Shown here piece after piece: positions 8,390 to 16,787 of a stretch of DNA of 64,000 bases. The stretch lies in contig CAZNLR010000010.1 of NCBI GenBank assembly GCA_964574215.1, positions 44,376-108,375 of the forward strand, given 5' to 3'. The notes beneath the pieces are model-generated. The model was not told the DNA's origin. It did no database searches and saw only the letters and a list, made by a program, of their open reading frames with translations. Each line of letters begins with the position of its first letter. Within the stretch, counting starts at the first letter, position 1. The translations under genes were made by a program, and so were the position numbers. The stretch is from GCA-2725625 sp964574215 (GTDB lineage: Bacteria > Pseudomonadota > Alphaproteobacteria > Rhodospirillales > UBA2165).

Positions 8390-9328
8390 CTATTTTTTCC
8401 AGTATTTCGCCGCACCCGGATGCAACGGGATTTTCAGCTTCAAGGAATTGGCCGGTTTGATCTGTTTGGCGTGGGCATTGTTGGCTCGGAACTCGTTCAT
8501 ATTGTCGTAAATCGCTTTGGTGATTTTATAGACTTTGTCGGCGTTCATACCGCTTTTGACCACCAGCATATTGTTGACGCCCAGAACGTTACCGGCTTCA
8601 GAGGTTTTATAGACGCCCTTTGGCACGACCACGTGATTATAGTTTTTGTATTTCGCCAAAGCCGCTTGCATTTTTCCCGAGCCGAGTTTGATGTATTTCA
8701 GTGCTTTGTTGACCCGTGCCTGTACCACTGCGCCGGCGGGATAGCCCGAGAGAGCAAAGGCCGCGTCAACGTTGCCGTCTGCCAACTGGCTGAAACCGTC
8801 ACTGTAGGATAGGAAACTGGGATTGATGTCTTTGATGGTCAATCCGTGCAATCCCAATACCTGCTTGAGGAACGGAATGGTGCCGCCTCCGGCGGGACCA
8901 ACGGCGATCCTTTTGCCCTTGAGATCACTGATGGTGTTTATCGACGAATTCTTCAAGGTCATCATATGCAGGATGGAAAAGTGAAGGGAGCCGACGGCGC
9001 GCAAGTTCATTTTGCCGCCTTTTTTGTACATGGCGATGCCTTTGTTGGCGAAGACCGATAGATTGTTGTTGGTGATGCCGATATCCACCTCACCCTTGTT
9101 GACCAGGCGCGGGTTTTGGACCGACCCCTGAGTGACGACCGGTACCATGGTGAGGCCGTCGGCGTGTTTGTTCACTAGATTGGAAATAGCTTGGCCGACC
9201 GGATAGAAGGCGCCGCCCTGACTGGCCGTACCGATCCGAAGTTCTTCGGATTTGGCCGTTGTCGACAGCAAAGCCAAACCCATAGCGACGGCACAAGTGG
9301 CCGTCATTGACGTTTTTAGAATTCTCAT
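8390..9328 (-). CDS. TAXI family TRAP transporter solute-binding protein
   Basis: A 312-residue periplasmic protein with a clear signal peptide (basic MRILK, hydrophobic TATCAVAMGLALL, cleavage after about STTAKS). The mature protein begins LRIGTASQGGAFYPVGQAIS, the hallmark start of TAXI (TRAP-associated extracytoplasmic immunogenic) proteins, and has GKRIAVGPAGGGTIPF in the middle. It captures the solute for the fused permease encoded next. Substrates of TAXI systems are mostly uncharacterised, glutamate and other dicarboxylates being examples. Ribosome site GAGGAT lies before the ATG. Confidence 0.92.
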   Translation of the reverse strand: MRILKTSMTATCAVAMGLALLSTTAKSEELRIGTASQGGAFYPVGQAISNLVNKHADGLTMVPVVTQGSVQNPRLVNKGEVDIGITNNNLSVFANKGIAMYKKGGKMNLRAVGSLHFSILHMMTLKNSSINTISDLKGKRIAVGPAGGGTIPFLKQVLGLHGLTIKDINPSFLSYSDGFSQLADGNVDAAFALSGYPAGAVVQARVNKALKYIKLGSGKMQAALAKYKNYNHVVVPKGVYKTSEAGNVLGVNNMLVVKSGMNADKVYKITKAIYDNMNEFRANNAHAKQIKPANSLKLKIPLHPGAAKYWKK

Positions 9329-9472
9329 TTTTCATCCTCGTTTGGTTGTTTATCTGGGGAACACAACCTTGGTTTCCCCATTTTTTAGTGCAGCAATAGT
9401 ATCCATCTGGAAAAATTAATCAATGAAAACGGACACTAATTGTGTTCTTTTAAATTGATTCCAAAAGTCGGA

Positions 9473-11557
9473 TTATCGGCCAATAATTTTCTTCACCTGG
9501 TAGGCACCCCAGGTTTTACCGTCGCCCGATAGCCGCTCAAATTGATTGCGATGACTTTCCATCCATTCAAGTTCAAAAGACCCGGGTCCCAACGTGACAA
9601 TTGTATCGATGTTCGCGTTCAACAGCCTCTGCCGCCAAGAAGCGTAGTCTGCCGTCTTTTCGATCCCGGCGATTAGCGGCGCCAGGGAGCCGTCTTTGGT
9701 TGCTGGAATATAGTGCAATTCGTTTTGATAGCGGCGGCCGAGGAAATAATAGAGGGGCCAGCCTCTCAGCAACGAATCCACGCCGGCGGTGACGGCAATG
9801 CGATGCGGTTCCGCAACTTGATCCAAGATTTTGGCGCCTTCCGCCCAATACCGGGCATGATTGGGAAAAACCGATGTCCGCTGAAGCAGGGAATATCGGA
9901 CGCTGTCGCGGACCAGGCCGAGAGAAAGCGTGACGATCATGGAGAAACCGATAAAGAGTATCGGTTTGTAAAATCGTGGCATGCTCTGCCAAAGGGCATA
10001 TGCTAATCCCAGTACGGCGAGAACGCCCAGGGATAGCCAAAAGTCGAGGCCCGGCCAAAATACGAGATTGAGCCCCATATGGAGGAAGCTCCAAATAATG
10101 ACGACGATAAAAAGGGGTGTATTTAAATGCCTCCACGAATCCAGAAGATAAATGCTGAAAACAGTGCTCAACACGATGGCCGGAAGAAGGAATCGTCCGG
10201 AAAGCCGGTTGAACATCAATCGCGTGTAAGAGAAATCCGGCGAAAAGTAGGCGAACAGGGTTCCCACCAGCACGGCCGCTGCTAACAAGGCGTATTTCGG
10301 GTTAACAAAATAAAGTTTAGCCATGCCGAAAATGCCAACGGCTAGAAATGCCGCCGTTGGCCATCCTATATAAGTGATGGTATTGGCGAGCGCCCGAAAT
10401 TCGGTTTTCAAATCGTAGGGGTTCAGATCGGCAATCTGCTTCAGCCAGTCGAAATAAAGGCTTTCGGCACCAAGCCTCACGCCGGCTACCTGCAAAGGAA
10501 CAAAGCCGAATAGATAGCCGGTTTTCATATATTCCCGGATGGGCCAGGGGATGAAAACGGCGGCGAGAACGCAGCATGCCAGCAGGTAAAATATAAAATT
10601 TCCGGATTTTTTGTCGGCCTCGGTAGCCATTGCCCACGTCACAAGGCAAAACAGGAGCGCGACCGTGGTCATTGCCGATAGCTTCAAACCGGCGGTCAGT
10701 CCCAGAGCCATAAAGCAGATGATCAAGTCGGCGCGGTTCCGGTTTCTGAGCCACCGCAAAGCGAACAAGAAGGATGCTGAAATAAAGACCGTTAGCGCCG
10801 TATCGTTCTTGCCGGTGCCGACGGCAAGATAAACAGCAGGGATCAGCATCAGATAGGTAACGGCGGTCCAGCGGCCCAAACCACGAATGCCTAGTTCACT
10901 GCATATGGCGATGATTGCAATGGCCAGAAAAATCCAGGCGGCTATATCCAATAGTGGCAATAGAAGATCGCTGTGAAAGGGCAGCATCAGCCACGCCATC
11001 AGAGATTCGTATCCACCGGGAAAACTGGCGTGCATGGAAAAATAGGCGGGGATCTGCAGCGAAAATCCGGTTCCCTCCTTGACCCACAAGGCCGCCCTTA
11101 CGGCATGATAGGCCAGGGCGTCACCACCGATCACCGGGAGAATGAGAATGCGGGCCACGGTGAAAATGATGATGGCGAAGACCACATAGGCAAGCGGCCG
11201 GTAGGGTGATGAGCCAGCCATCCGAAGGACACGATACCAGCAACACAGATCGCTATGAACGGCGCGGCTGAAGGCTGTTGGCGTAAACTGCAGGTAGGTC
11301 CGACCGGCCAGCGCCAAGGCGGTTAGCACCAGGCAGGCCCAGGTAAGTGTAAAAGCGCCAAAGGCGAGCAGAATATGAAAGCAAAGGCTGGCGGTCCAGG
11401 CGCCGACAATGAAAGCGGCGCACCAGCGGACGGCGATGTTTGCTTGGGGTAACAGTTTCTGCACCGCGCCACAGGCGATAAAAATAAATACCGACAGAAT
11501 ATAGACGGCTGGTAACGACCGGAGGAGAATATCGATTGTCAAATTGCCCAAAGTCAC
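9473..11557 (-). CDS. Polytopic membrane protein, GT-C glycosyltransferase-like (ArnT/PMT superfamily fold)
   Basis: A 694-residue protein with at least a dozen hydrophobic segments and a short soluble C-terminal domain (about residues 590-694). Near residue 145 the first loop reads PVIGGDALAYHAVRA, an acidic residue in the position of the catalytic Asp of GT-C lipid-linked-sugar transferases; GTGKNDTALT near 245 is another loop typical of the group. I infer a glycosyl transfer role at the periplasmic face, with donor and acceptor unknown. The GTG at 11557 is the first start in frame. It sits between a transporter and nirS and shares orientation with both, but nothing links it to denitrification. 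Confidence 0.5.
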   Translation of the reverse strand: MTLGNLTIDILLRSLPAVYILSVFIFIACGAVQKLLPQANIAVRWCAAFIVGAWTASLCFHILLAFGAFTLTWACLVLTALALAGRTYLQFTPTAFSRAVHSDLCCWYRVLRMAGSSPYRPLAYVVFAIIIFTVARILILPVIGGDALAYHAVRAALWVKEGTGFSLQIPAYFSMHASFPGGYESLMAWLMLPFHSDLLLPLLDIAAWIFLAIAIIAICSELGIRGLGRWTAVTYLMLIPAVYLAVGTGKNDTALTVFISASFLFALRWLRNRNRADLIICFMALGLTAGLKLSAMTTVALLFCLVTWAMATEADKKSGNFIFYLLACCVLAAVFIPWPIREYMKTGYLFGFVPLQVAGVRLGAESLYFDWLKQIADLNPYDLKTEFRALANTITYIGWPTAAFLAVGIFGMAKLYFVNPKYALLAAAVLVGTLFAYFSPDFSYTRLMFNRLSGRFLLPAIVLSTVFSIYLLDSWRHLNTPLFIVVIIWSFLHMGLNLVFWPGLDFWLSLGVLAVLGLAYALWQSMPRFYKPILFIGFSMIVTLSLGLVRDSVRYSLLQRTSVFPNHARYWAEGAKILDQVAEPHRIAVTAGVDSLLRGWPLYYFLGRRYQNELHYIPATKDGSLAPLIAGIEKTADYASWRQRLLNANIDTIVTLGPGSFELEWMESHRNQFERLSGDGKTWGAYQVKKIIGR

Positions 11558-11599
11558 AACCGATATTTAATCACCGAAACCGGCGCGGGAAAAGAAAAA

Positions 11600-11625
11600 C
11601 GGGCGGGACCGTAGGGTCCCGCCCG
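11600..11625 (-). terminator. Rho-independent terminator of nirS
   Basis: CGGGCGGGACC (11600-11610) and GGTCCCGCCCG (11615-11625) form an 11-bp perfect stem with a 4-nt loop. Read on the minus strand it is followed by GTTTTTCTTTT, a good U run, 24 nt after the nirS stop. Confidence 0.9.
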
Positions 11626-11648
11626 CAAAAAATGTACCGGCGTACGAT

Positions 11649-13394
11649 TTAGTAAACGTCGTTTCGCGTATTGAAGACGTTGAACTTGCCCGTCGGGGTA
11701 ATCAGGCGCTTGTCCTTGATCACCTTTTTGAGTTTCAAAGTCTTGTCATCGACAATCACGATAGCCGACTGCTGATTTTCGGCATTCCAAACGGAGAACC
11801 AAATTTCAGTGCCTTGCTTATTGTATTCGCCTTGAACAACCCGGCGCACACCTTCGGTGATGCCCGACCATTGCCCGATCGGCAGCACTTTGTACTCTTT
11901 GCTGAGATCATTAATGTCGAACACGGCAATCGAGGAAGCCAATTCGGCATCCGGGTTAAGCGGCGTATCGACATAGAGCCAATGGGATTTCGGGTGGGTC
12001 TTGATGAACAGCGAACCGCCGCCTTGACCTTCCAGGGTCTGCACCACTTTCCAGGCTTGCTTCGGATGACCTTTGGGGTCCGTACCGATCAAGGAAATGG
12101 TGTCGTCGCCGAGATGGCTGGTTGCCCAGACAGGACCGAACTTCGGATGCTTGAAGTTGGCGCCCCGGCCCGGATGCGGCGTGGCGCCGACCTTGATCAG
12201 TTTGACCAGCTTGTCTTCCTTGGTGTCGATAACGCCGATGGTGTTGCGGGCGTTGGCGGCAACCATGAAGTAGCGGCCCGTTGAGTCCACACCGCCATCA
12301 TGGAGGAAACGTTCGACGCCGATGGAGGTGATCTTGAGATTATCGAGATCGGAATAATCGACCATCAAGACCTTTCCGGTTTCCTTGACATTGATGACGA
12401 ACTCCGGATTGAAGTGGGAGGAGAGAATAGCTGCGACACGGGGTTCTGGATGATATTCCTGAGTGTCCACAGTCATACCGCGGGTGCCGACAATTTTGAG
12501 GGGCTCGAGCGTATCACCCTTCATAATAACAAATTGCGGCGGCCAGTAGGCGCCACCGATGGCATATTTGTCTTCCCATCCCTTCATCTTGGAGGATTCG
12601 ACTGACCGTGCTTCCATGCCGATTTTAATTTCGGCGACCCGCGTCGGCGGGTTCATGTAAAGGTCGATCAGATCGATCTTGGCGTCACGGCCAATGGTGA
12701 ACAGGTAGCGGCCGGAAGCCGACATGCGGGAAATGTGCACCGCAAAACCGGTCTTGATGATTTGGGTAATTTTGTAATTGTTACCGTCAATCAGTGCGAT
12801 CTCACCTGAGTCACGCAGGGTGACCGAGAACAAATTGTCGAGATCGAGATTATTCATCTTCTTTTTCGGGCGCTTGCTAACCGGCACCAGAACTTTCCAG
12901 CTCGCCTTGACTTCCTTCATACCGAATTCAGGCGGCTGCGGCGGCTCGTTGAGCAAGTACTTCGCCATAATATCGATGTCGCCTTTGGACAGAACGCCGG
13001 AGTCGCCCCAGTTGGGCATACCGCCGGGAGATCCAAAGGTGATAAAGTCGCGCAGAGCTTCAAAGCCGCGCTCCCGTGTGATCTTGGTGGTCAGCGGTTT
13101 GCCGGTGGCGCCTTTACGCAGCACACCGTGGCAACCGGCGCAACGTTCAAAATAGATTGTCCTGGCGCGATTGAACTCGGCATCGGTTAGCGAGGGAACG
13201 CCGGGTATCACACCAGGCTTACTGCCCGGCTGGTCTTTGAGCATGTCGAGACTTGGCTGATATTTTCCGCTGGGAGTCGTTTTATGTTTCTTTACATCGG
13301 CTTTATCGGCGGCAAAAGCCGGGGCCGCAGAGATCGACAGCGCAGCCGCAAACGCGGCAACAGCTGCCGTGCGCATAAAGTTATATGGCATCAT
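11649..13394 (-). CDS. nirS: Cytochrome cd1 nitrite reductase NirS (canonical copy)
   Basis: Periplasmic enzyme reducing nitrite to NO. A signal peptide ending about PAFAADK is followed by an N-terminal cytochrome c domain with CAGCHGVLRKGATGK, then the eight-bladed heme d1 propeller. Counted from the ATG at 13406, the proximal heme d1 ligand is His224 (TGFAVHIS) and the distal catalytic histidines are His369 (FLHDGG) and His411 (PHPGRGAN); the 42-residue spacing equals that in Pseudomonas NirS. The end TPTGKFNVFN is also typical. The ATG at 13406 has no ribosome site, whereas AAAGGA directly precedes the ATG pair at 13394/13391, so I chose the shorter start. An FNR-type box lies about 60 nt upstream and a strong terminator follows. 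Confidence 0.97.
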   Translation of the reverse strand: MMPYNFMRTAAVAAFAAALSISAAPAFAADKADVKKHKTTPSGKYQPSLDMLKDQPGSKPGVIPGVPSLTDAEFNRARTIYFERCAGCHGVLRKGATGKPLTTKITRERGFEALRDFITFGSPGGMPNWGDSGVLSKGDIDIMAKYLLNEPPQPPEFGMKEVKASWKVLVPVSKRPKKKMNNLDLDNLFSVTLRDSGEIALIDGNNYKITQIIKTGFAVHISRMSASGRYLFTIGRDAKIDLIDLYMNPPTRVAEIKIGMEARSVESSKMKGWEDKYAIGGAYWPPQFVIMKGDTLEPLKIVGTRGMTVDTQEYHPEPRVAAILSSHFNPEFVINVKETGKVLMVDYSDLDNLKITSIGVERFLHDGGVDSTGRYFMVAANARNTIGVIDTKEDKLVKLIKVGATPHPGRGANFKHPKFGPVWATSHLGDDTISLIGTDPKGHPKQAWKVVQTLEGQGGGSLFIKTHPKSHWLYVDTPLNPDAELASSIAVFDINDLSKEYKVLPIGQWSGITEGVRRVVQGEYNKQGTEIWFSVWNAENQQSAIVIVDDKTLKLKKVIKDKRLITPTGKFNVFNTRNDVY

Positions 13395-13451
13395 TCGTCC
13401 TTTCATAAGATACTAGCGGCGAAACATTGCTATTTGCTTGGGTATACGTCC

Positions 13452-13465
13452 TTGACTTAAATCAA
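13452..13465. promoter_or_regulatory. FNR/NnrR(DNR)-type box TTGAC-TTAA-ATCAA
   Basis: TTGACTTAAATCAA fits the consensus TTGAY-N4-RTCAA of CRP/FNR-family regulators of denitrification. It lies about 60 nt upstream of the nirS start and 143 nt upstream of the divergent nirI, so it may serve one or both promoters under low oxygen and NO. The regulator itself is not in the window. Confidence 0.8.
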
Positions 13466-13607
13466 GGCTGGGAAGGCCTAATTTGTGGATTAAGCGAGTA
13501 GTGTTATTTGATTTTACCGCTGAACCTTGCAGCAATTATGAATATGATTCGGTTGTGCTGATTCTGTTTGATAATACATTAGAATAAAATGATATGAGAA
13601 ACATATA

Positions 13608-15809
13608 GTGTATCAATTCACTAGGACTTTGTTTTATCCGATTCTGATATTGGCGGCGGTGATGCTGCCGGCCTGTATGGGCTCGGGTTCCTTTGGCACC
13701 GCAGCATATGGCGCTGAGAAAATTCAGGGAGCCGACCAAGAAAAATACGCAAAATTTTTTCCTCACTTATTTCCCAAGGCGACTTATTTCGGCGGAATCT
13801 CCGGTTCGCCTCCTTCGGTGCCGGTCTTTAACGATCAATCACTAATCGGCTATGTATTTTTCTCTCGGCAAGTATCCGCTTCTGTCGGTTATTCGGGGAA
13901 ACCGTTGAATGTCTTGGTCGGGCTTGATTTAGAAGGAACCATTACCGGCGTCAGGATCGTCGAGCATCATGAACCAATTTTGGCCATCGGGATTACGGAC
14001 AAGGATCTAAAAGAATTTACGCGGCAATATGTCGGGCTTAATGTCCGCAATCCCGTGCGCATCACCCGAAACCGGGAAGGAGACCAGGATGACAATACGC
14101 TGGATGCGGTCAGCGGCGCTTCAATTTCTTCTATCGTACTGAATGACGCCATAATTCGTTCGGCCAGAGCGGTGGCTCGTAGCCGCGGTCTATTGGGTAA
14201 GGCCGGCCAGCTTTTAGATTTCGATCAGTATTCCCCAGCCAGTTGGCAGGAACTGCTCGAAGAAGGTTCAATTGTCGAGCGTCATTTGACCATCAAACAG
14301 GCCGCGTCAATATTAGCTTCGAAGAAGGCAAGATTGTTCCCAGGCGGAGGCGGGCCGACCAACCTAATGTCATCTTTTATTGACCTATCCTTTGGCTTGG
14401 CGACGCCGGCTCGGGTCGGACGTAACCTTATCGGCAGACACAGCATCAATGAAATTGTGGCGGGGTTATCGAATGGCGACCAGTTATTGTTCCTTGCCGC
14501 CAATGGCTACTATTCTTTTCGTGGGCGGGCGTTTCGAAAAATCGGTTATTTCGACCGCATCAGTGTCGTTCAGGGAGAGCAGAGTTTTCGGCTAACTAAG
14601 AATGACTATGTGAGAATTGATCAGTTGCAGGTGGCCGGTGCTCCGGAATTTCGTGAAATTGCGATATTTAAAATTAGAAAATCAAGCGGTTTTAAAGCAA
14701 GCGAACCCTGGCGCCTGGACCTAACCATTGGCGGTGAAAAAGCGAACGGGGAAAAGGCCTTCTCCACCATATCTACACTATATAAATTGCCAAAACGCTA
14801 TTTTCGCAAGCTTGATCCATCGATCAGCATGGACGAACGCATTTGGCTTCAGGTTTGGGAAGAACGATTTGTCGAAATCGTTGTCCTGGTTCTCGCTTTA
14901 ACGGCGCTTACCGGATTTTTCTTTTTTCAGGACTGGGGCGCGCAGCGCCAGCGACTCTATGACATTACCCGCCTCTTTTTCCTGGTCTTCACGGTGATTG
15001 GCCTGGGCTGGTATACGGATGCCCAATTGTCGGTCATTAACGTTCTTACATTTATGCAATCATTATTGACCGAATTTCGCTGGGATTTCTTCCTGCTGGA
15101 ACCGCTCATATTTATATTGTGGGGCGGAACGGCATTGTCTTTATTATTCTGGGGGCGGGGCGCTTTTTGCGGCTGGCTTTGTCCCTTTGGCGCTATGCAG
15201 GAATTGTTGGCCAAGTTTGCCCAATTCGTCCGCCTTCCCCAGCTTTCCTTACCCTGGGGCGTTCACGAAAGGCTTTGGCCTCTCAAATACATTGTTTTTG
15301 TCGGCCTGTTCGCCCTGTTCCTTGGTGACGAAGATTTGGCGTTGATGGGTACCGAGATAGAGCCCTTCAAAACAGCCATCGTCATGGGATTTGACCGGGC
15401 TTGGCCATTTGTACTATATGCCGCAGTTTTGCTCGGTGTCGGCCTTTTTATTAACCGGTTTTTTTGCCGCTACATTTGTCCCCTCGGCGCTGCCCTAGCG
15501 ATACCGGCGCGCGTTCGAATGTTCGAGTGGTTGAAAAGGCGTTGGCAGTGCGGCCTGCAGTGTCATATCTGTGCCGACAAATGTCCCATTCAGGCCATTC
15601 ATCCCGACGGACATATTAATCCCAACGAATGTATTTACTGCCTCAATTGTCAGGTTATTTATCATGACGATTCGGTGTGCCCGCCCCTCGTCGAGAAGCG
15701 CAAACGAAACGAAATGCGTCTCGACAAAAGTTTAGTAAAAAGGTTTGAAAAAGCCGAGCAGAAGGGAGAACAGGCGGATTCGGTGGAAAGGTCCGAAAAT
15801 CGTGAATAA
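13608..15809 (+). CDS. nirI: NirI/NosR-family membrane flavo-iron-sulfur protein
   Basis: A 733-residue protein of the NosR/NirI family. It has an N-terminal signal region, a periplasmic FMN-binding domain (about residues 75-190) with DAVSGASISS, the segment that carries covalent FMN in NosR, then from about residue 420 several membrane helices. Two cytoplasmic-side cysteine motifs follow, CGWLCPFGAMQE and CRYICPLGAALA, and a ferredoxin-like pair (CHICADKCPIQA, CIYCLNCQVIYHDD). Its place divergent from nirS favours NirI over NosR, and no nosZ is present. NirI is needed for nirS expression or electron supply in Paracoccus. The GTG start gives a full signal sequence and follows GAGAAAC. Confidence 0.88.
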   Translation: MYQFTRTLFYPILILAAVMLPACMGSGSFGTAAYGAEKIQGADQEKYAKFFPHLFPKATYFGGISGSPPSVPVFNDQSLIGYVFFSRQVSASVGYSGKPLNVLVGLDLEGTITGVRIVEHHEPILAIGITDKDLKEFTRQYVGLNVRNPVRITRNREGDQDDNTLDAVSGASISSIVLNDAIIRSARAVARSRGLLGKAGQLLDFDQYSPASWQELLEEGSIVERHLTIKQAASILASKKARLFPGGGGPTNLMSSFIDLSFGLATPARVGRNLIGRHSINEIVAGLSNGDQLLFLAANGYYSFRGRAFRKIGYFDRISVVQGEQSFRLTKNDYVRIDQLQVAGAPEFREIAIFKIRKSSGFKASEPWRLDLTIGGEKANGEKAFSTISTLYKLPKRYFRKLDPSISMDERIWLQVWEERFVEIVVLVLALTALTGFFFFQDWGAQRQRLYDITRLFFLVFTVIGLGWYTDAQLSVINVLTFMQSLLTEFRWDFFLLEPLIFILWGGTALSLLFWGRGAFCGWLCPFGAMQELLAKFAQFVRLPQLSLPWGVHERLWPLKYIVFVGLFALFLGDEDLALMGTEIEPFKTAIVMGFDRAWPFVLYAAVLLGVGLFINRFFCRYICPLGAALAIPARVRMFEWLKRRWQCGLQCHICADKCPIQAIHPDGHINPNECIYCLNCQVIYHDDSVCPPLVEKRKRNEMRLDKSLVKRFEKAEQKGEQADSVERSENRE

Positions 15810-15942
15810 AACAATGCTTTAATCCCTAAAATATGACGCTTTTTCTGAAATCCTTGCCGAAATCCAGGTAATTTCCCGGAATCTGGAGTTCGAATACCCG
15901 ACGAATTTGATCGGATTTTTTTTCGGGGAATCTCAAAGGTCT

Positions 15943-15956
15943 TTGACTTAGGTCAA
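15943..15956 (+). promoter_or_regulatory. FNR/NnrR-type box TTGAC-TTAG-GTCAA
   Basis: TTGACTTAGGTCAA has perfectly symmetric TTGAC/GTCAA arms, as in the nirS promoter box. It is 100 nt before the 52-residue gene that opens the NO reductase operon and so probably places that operon under the same NO/anaerobic regulator. It lies in the 246-nt gap after nirI. Confidence 0.8.
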
Positions 15957-16003
15957 GGACAGTCCTTTACCCCCCATGTTCAGTTGCAGGCTTAATGCGC
16001 TGG

Positions 16004-16017
16004 ATCTGACGTCAGAT
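16004..16017. promoter_or_regulatory. Palindrome ATCTGACGTCAGAT upstream of the NO reductase operon
   Basis: A perfect 14-bp palindrome lies between the FNR-type box and the first start codon, near the expected 5' leader. It could be a second operator or an mRNA hairpin. No known regulator is assigned. Confidence 0.35.
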
Positions 16018-16055
16018 GCCGGGGCTTTGTGGCAATCTAAACGAGGGGGACCATC

Positions 16056-16214
16056 ATGACGCCTTCCGACCAACCAATGGATGAGCCGATTCCGTTCATG
16101 CAGCGGCTATTGGATAATCATTTCTTACTACTTTTTTTAGGAGTTGCTGTACCCACGGTACTTTATATCGTGTGGGGGATCGTTGAGATCACGGCAATTC
16201 CCGTAGCTAAATAA
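16056..16214 (+). CDS. Small single-helix subunit of heme-copper NO reductase/oxidase complex
   Basis: A 52-residue peptide with an N-terminal polar part (MTPSDQPMDEPIPFMQ) and one membrane helix from about residue 22 to 46. An AGGGGGA ribosome site stands before the ATG. It precedes the CuA subunit by 17 nt, in the position of the subunit IIa or assembly peptides that accompany B-type heme-copper enzymes such as ba3 oxidase. Function is inferred from position and topology; the sequence itself is too short to assign a family. Confidence 0.7.
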   Translation: MTPSDQPMDEPIPFMQRLLDNHFLLLFLGVAVPTVLYIVWGIVEITAIPVAK

Positions 16215-16231
16215 TAGAAGGGAGACACCAT

Positions 16232-16774
16232 ATGTCTATATTTCCTCCCGAAGAGCGCGTCTGGTGGAACACGCCTGTAGAGAAAACCGAAGTTCTCTGG
16301 GTCACCATCGCCTTCATCTGGGGTTTGATCATGTTCTTCATGATGCCCTATTGGCATTTCACCGGTAACCAGAATATGTCCAACGAGGCATATCAAATCA
16401 GCACTGACAGATATTCCGACCTCACTGAAGCTTTCGCGAAAAAATACAAAGTCCGTGAAGAAGGTGACACCGGCGTTCCCGTTGTTCGCCCGCCGGCAGG
16501 TTCCGACGTTTACCTGTTAGGTCGTCTTTGGGAGTGGTGGCCAATCCTCGAGCTTGAGAAAGGCAAAAGCTACCGCCTGCATCTTTCCTCGATGGATTAC
16601 CAGCACGGCTTCTCCTTACAGCCGGAAAACATCAATATTCAGGTTCACCCCGGTTATGAATCGGTAATGACCGTAACACCCACGACATCGGGTGAATTCG
16701 GCCTTATCTGTAACGAATTTTGCGGCATCGGCCATCACACCATGGTCAGCAAAATGTATGTCACCGATAAATAG
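16232..16774 (+). CDS. CuA-containing heme-copper subunit II
   Basis: A 180-residue subunit II with one N-terminal membrane helix (about residues 20-42) and a periplasmic cupredoxin domain. The binuclear CuA site is complete: His125, Cys160, Glu162, Cys164, His168 and Met171, in the order CNEFCGIGHHTM. It would take electrons from a soluble cytochrome c or cupredoxin and pass them to subunit I encoded 13 nt downstream. A single N-terminal helix and short length resemble ba3-type subunit II rather than the two-helix A-type form. AGGGAGA precedes the ATG. Confidence 0.92.
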   Translation: MSIFPPEERVWWNTPVEKTEVLWVTIAFIWGLIMFFMMPYWHFTGNQNMSNEAYQISTDRYSDLTEAFAKKYKVREEGDTGVPVVRPPAGSDVYLLGRLWEWWPILELEKGKSYRLHLSSMDYQHGFSLQPENINIQVHPGYESVMTVTPTTSGEFGLICNEFCGIGHHTMVSKMYVTDK

Positions 16775-16787
16775 GAGGGCATGATAA

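Noticed and set aside
13608..15809. NosR of nitrous oxide reduction
   Set aside because: Family similarity is shared by NosR and NirI, but the gene is divergent from nirS and no nosZ, nosD, nosF or nosY gene is in the window.
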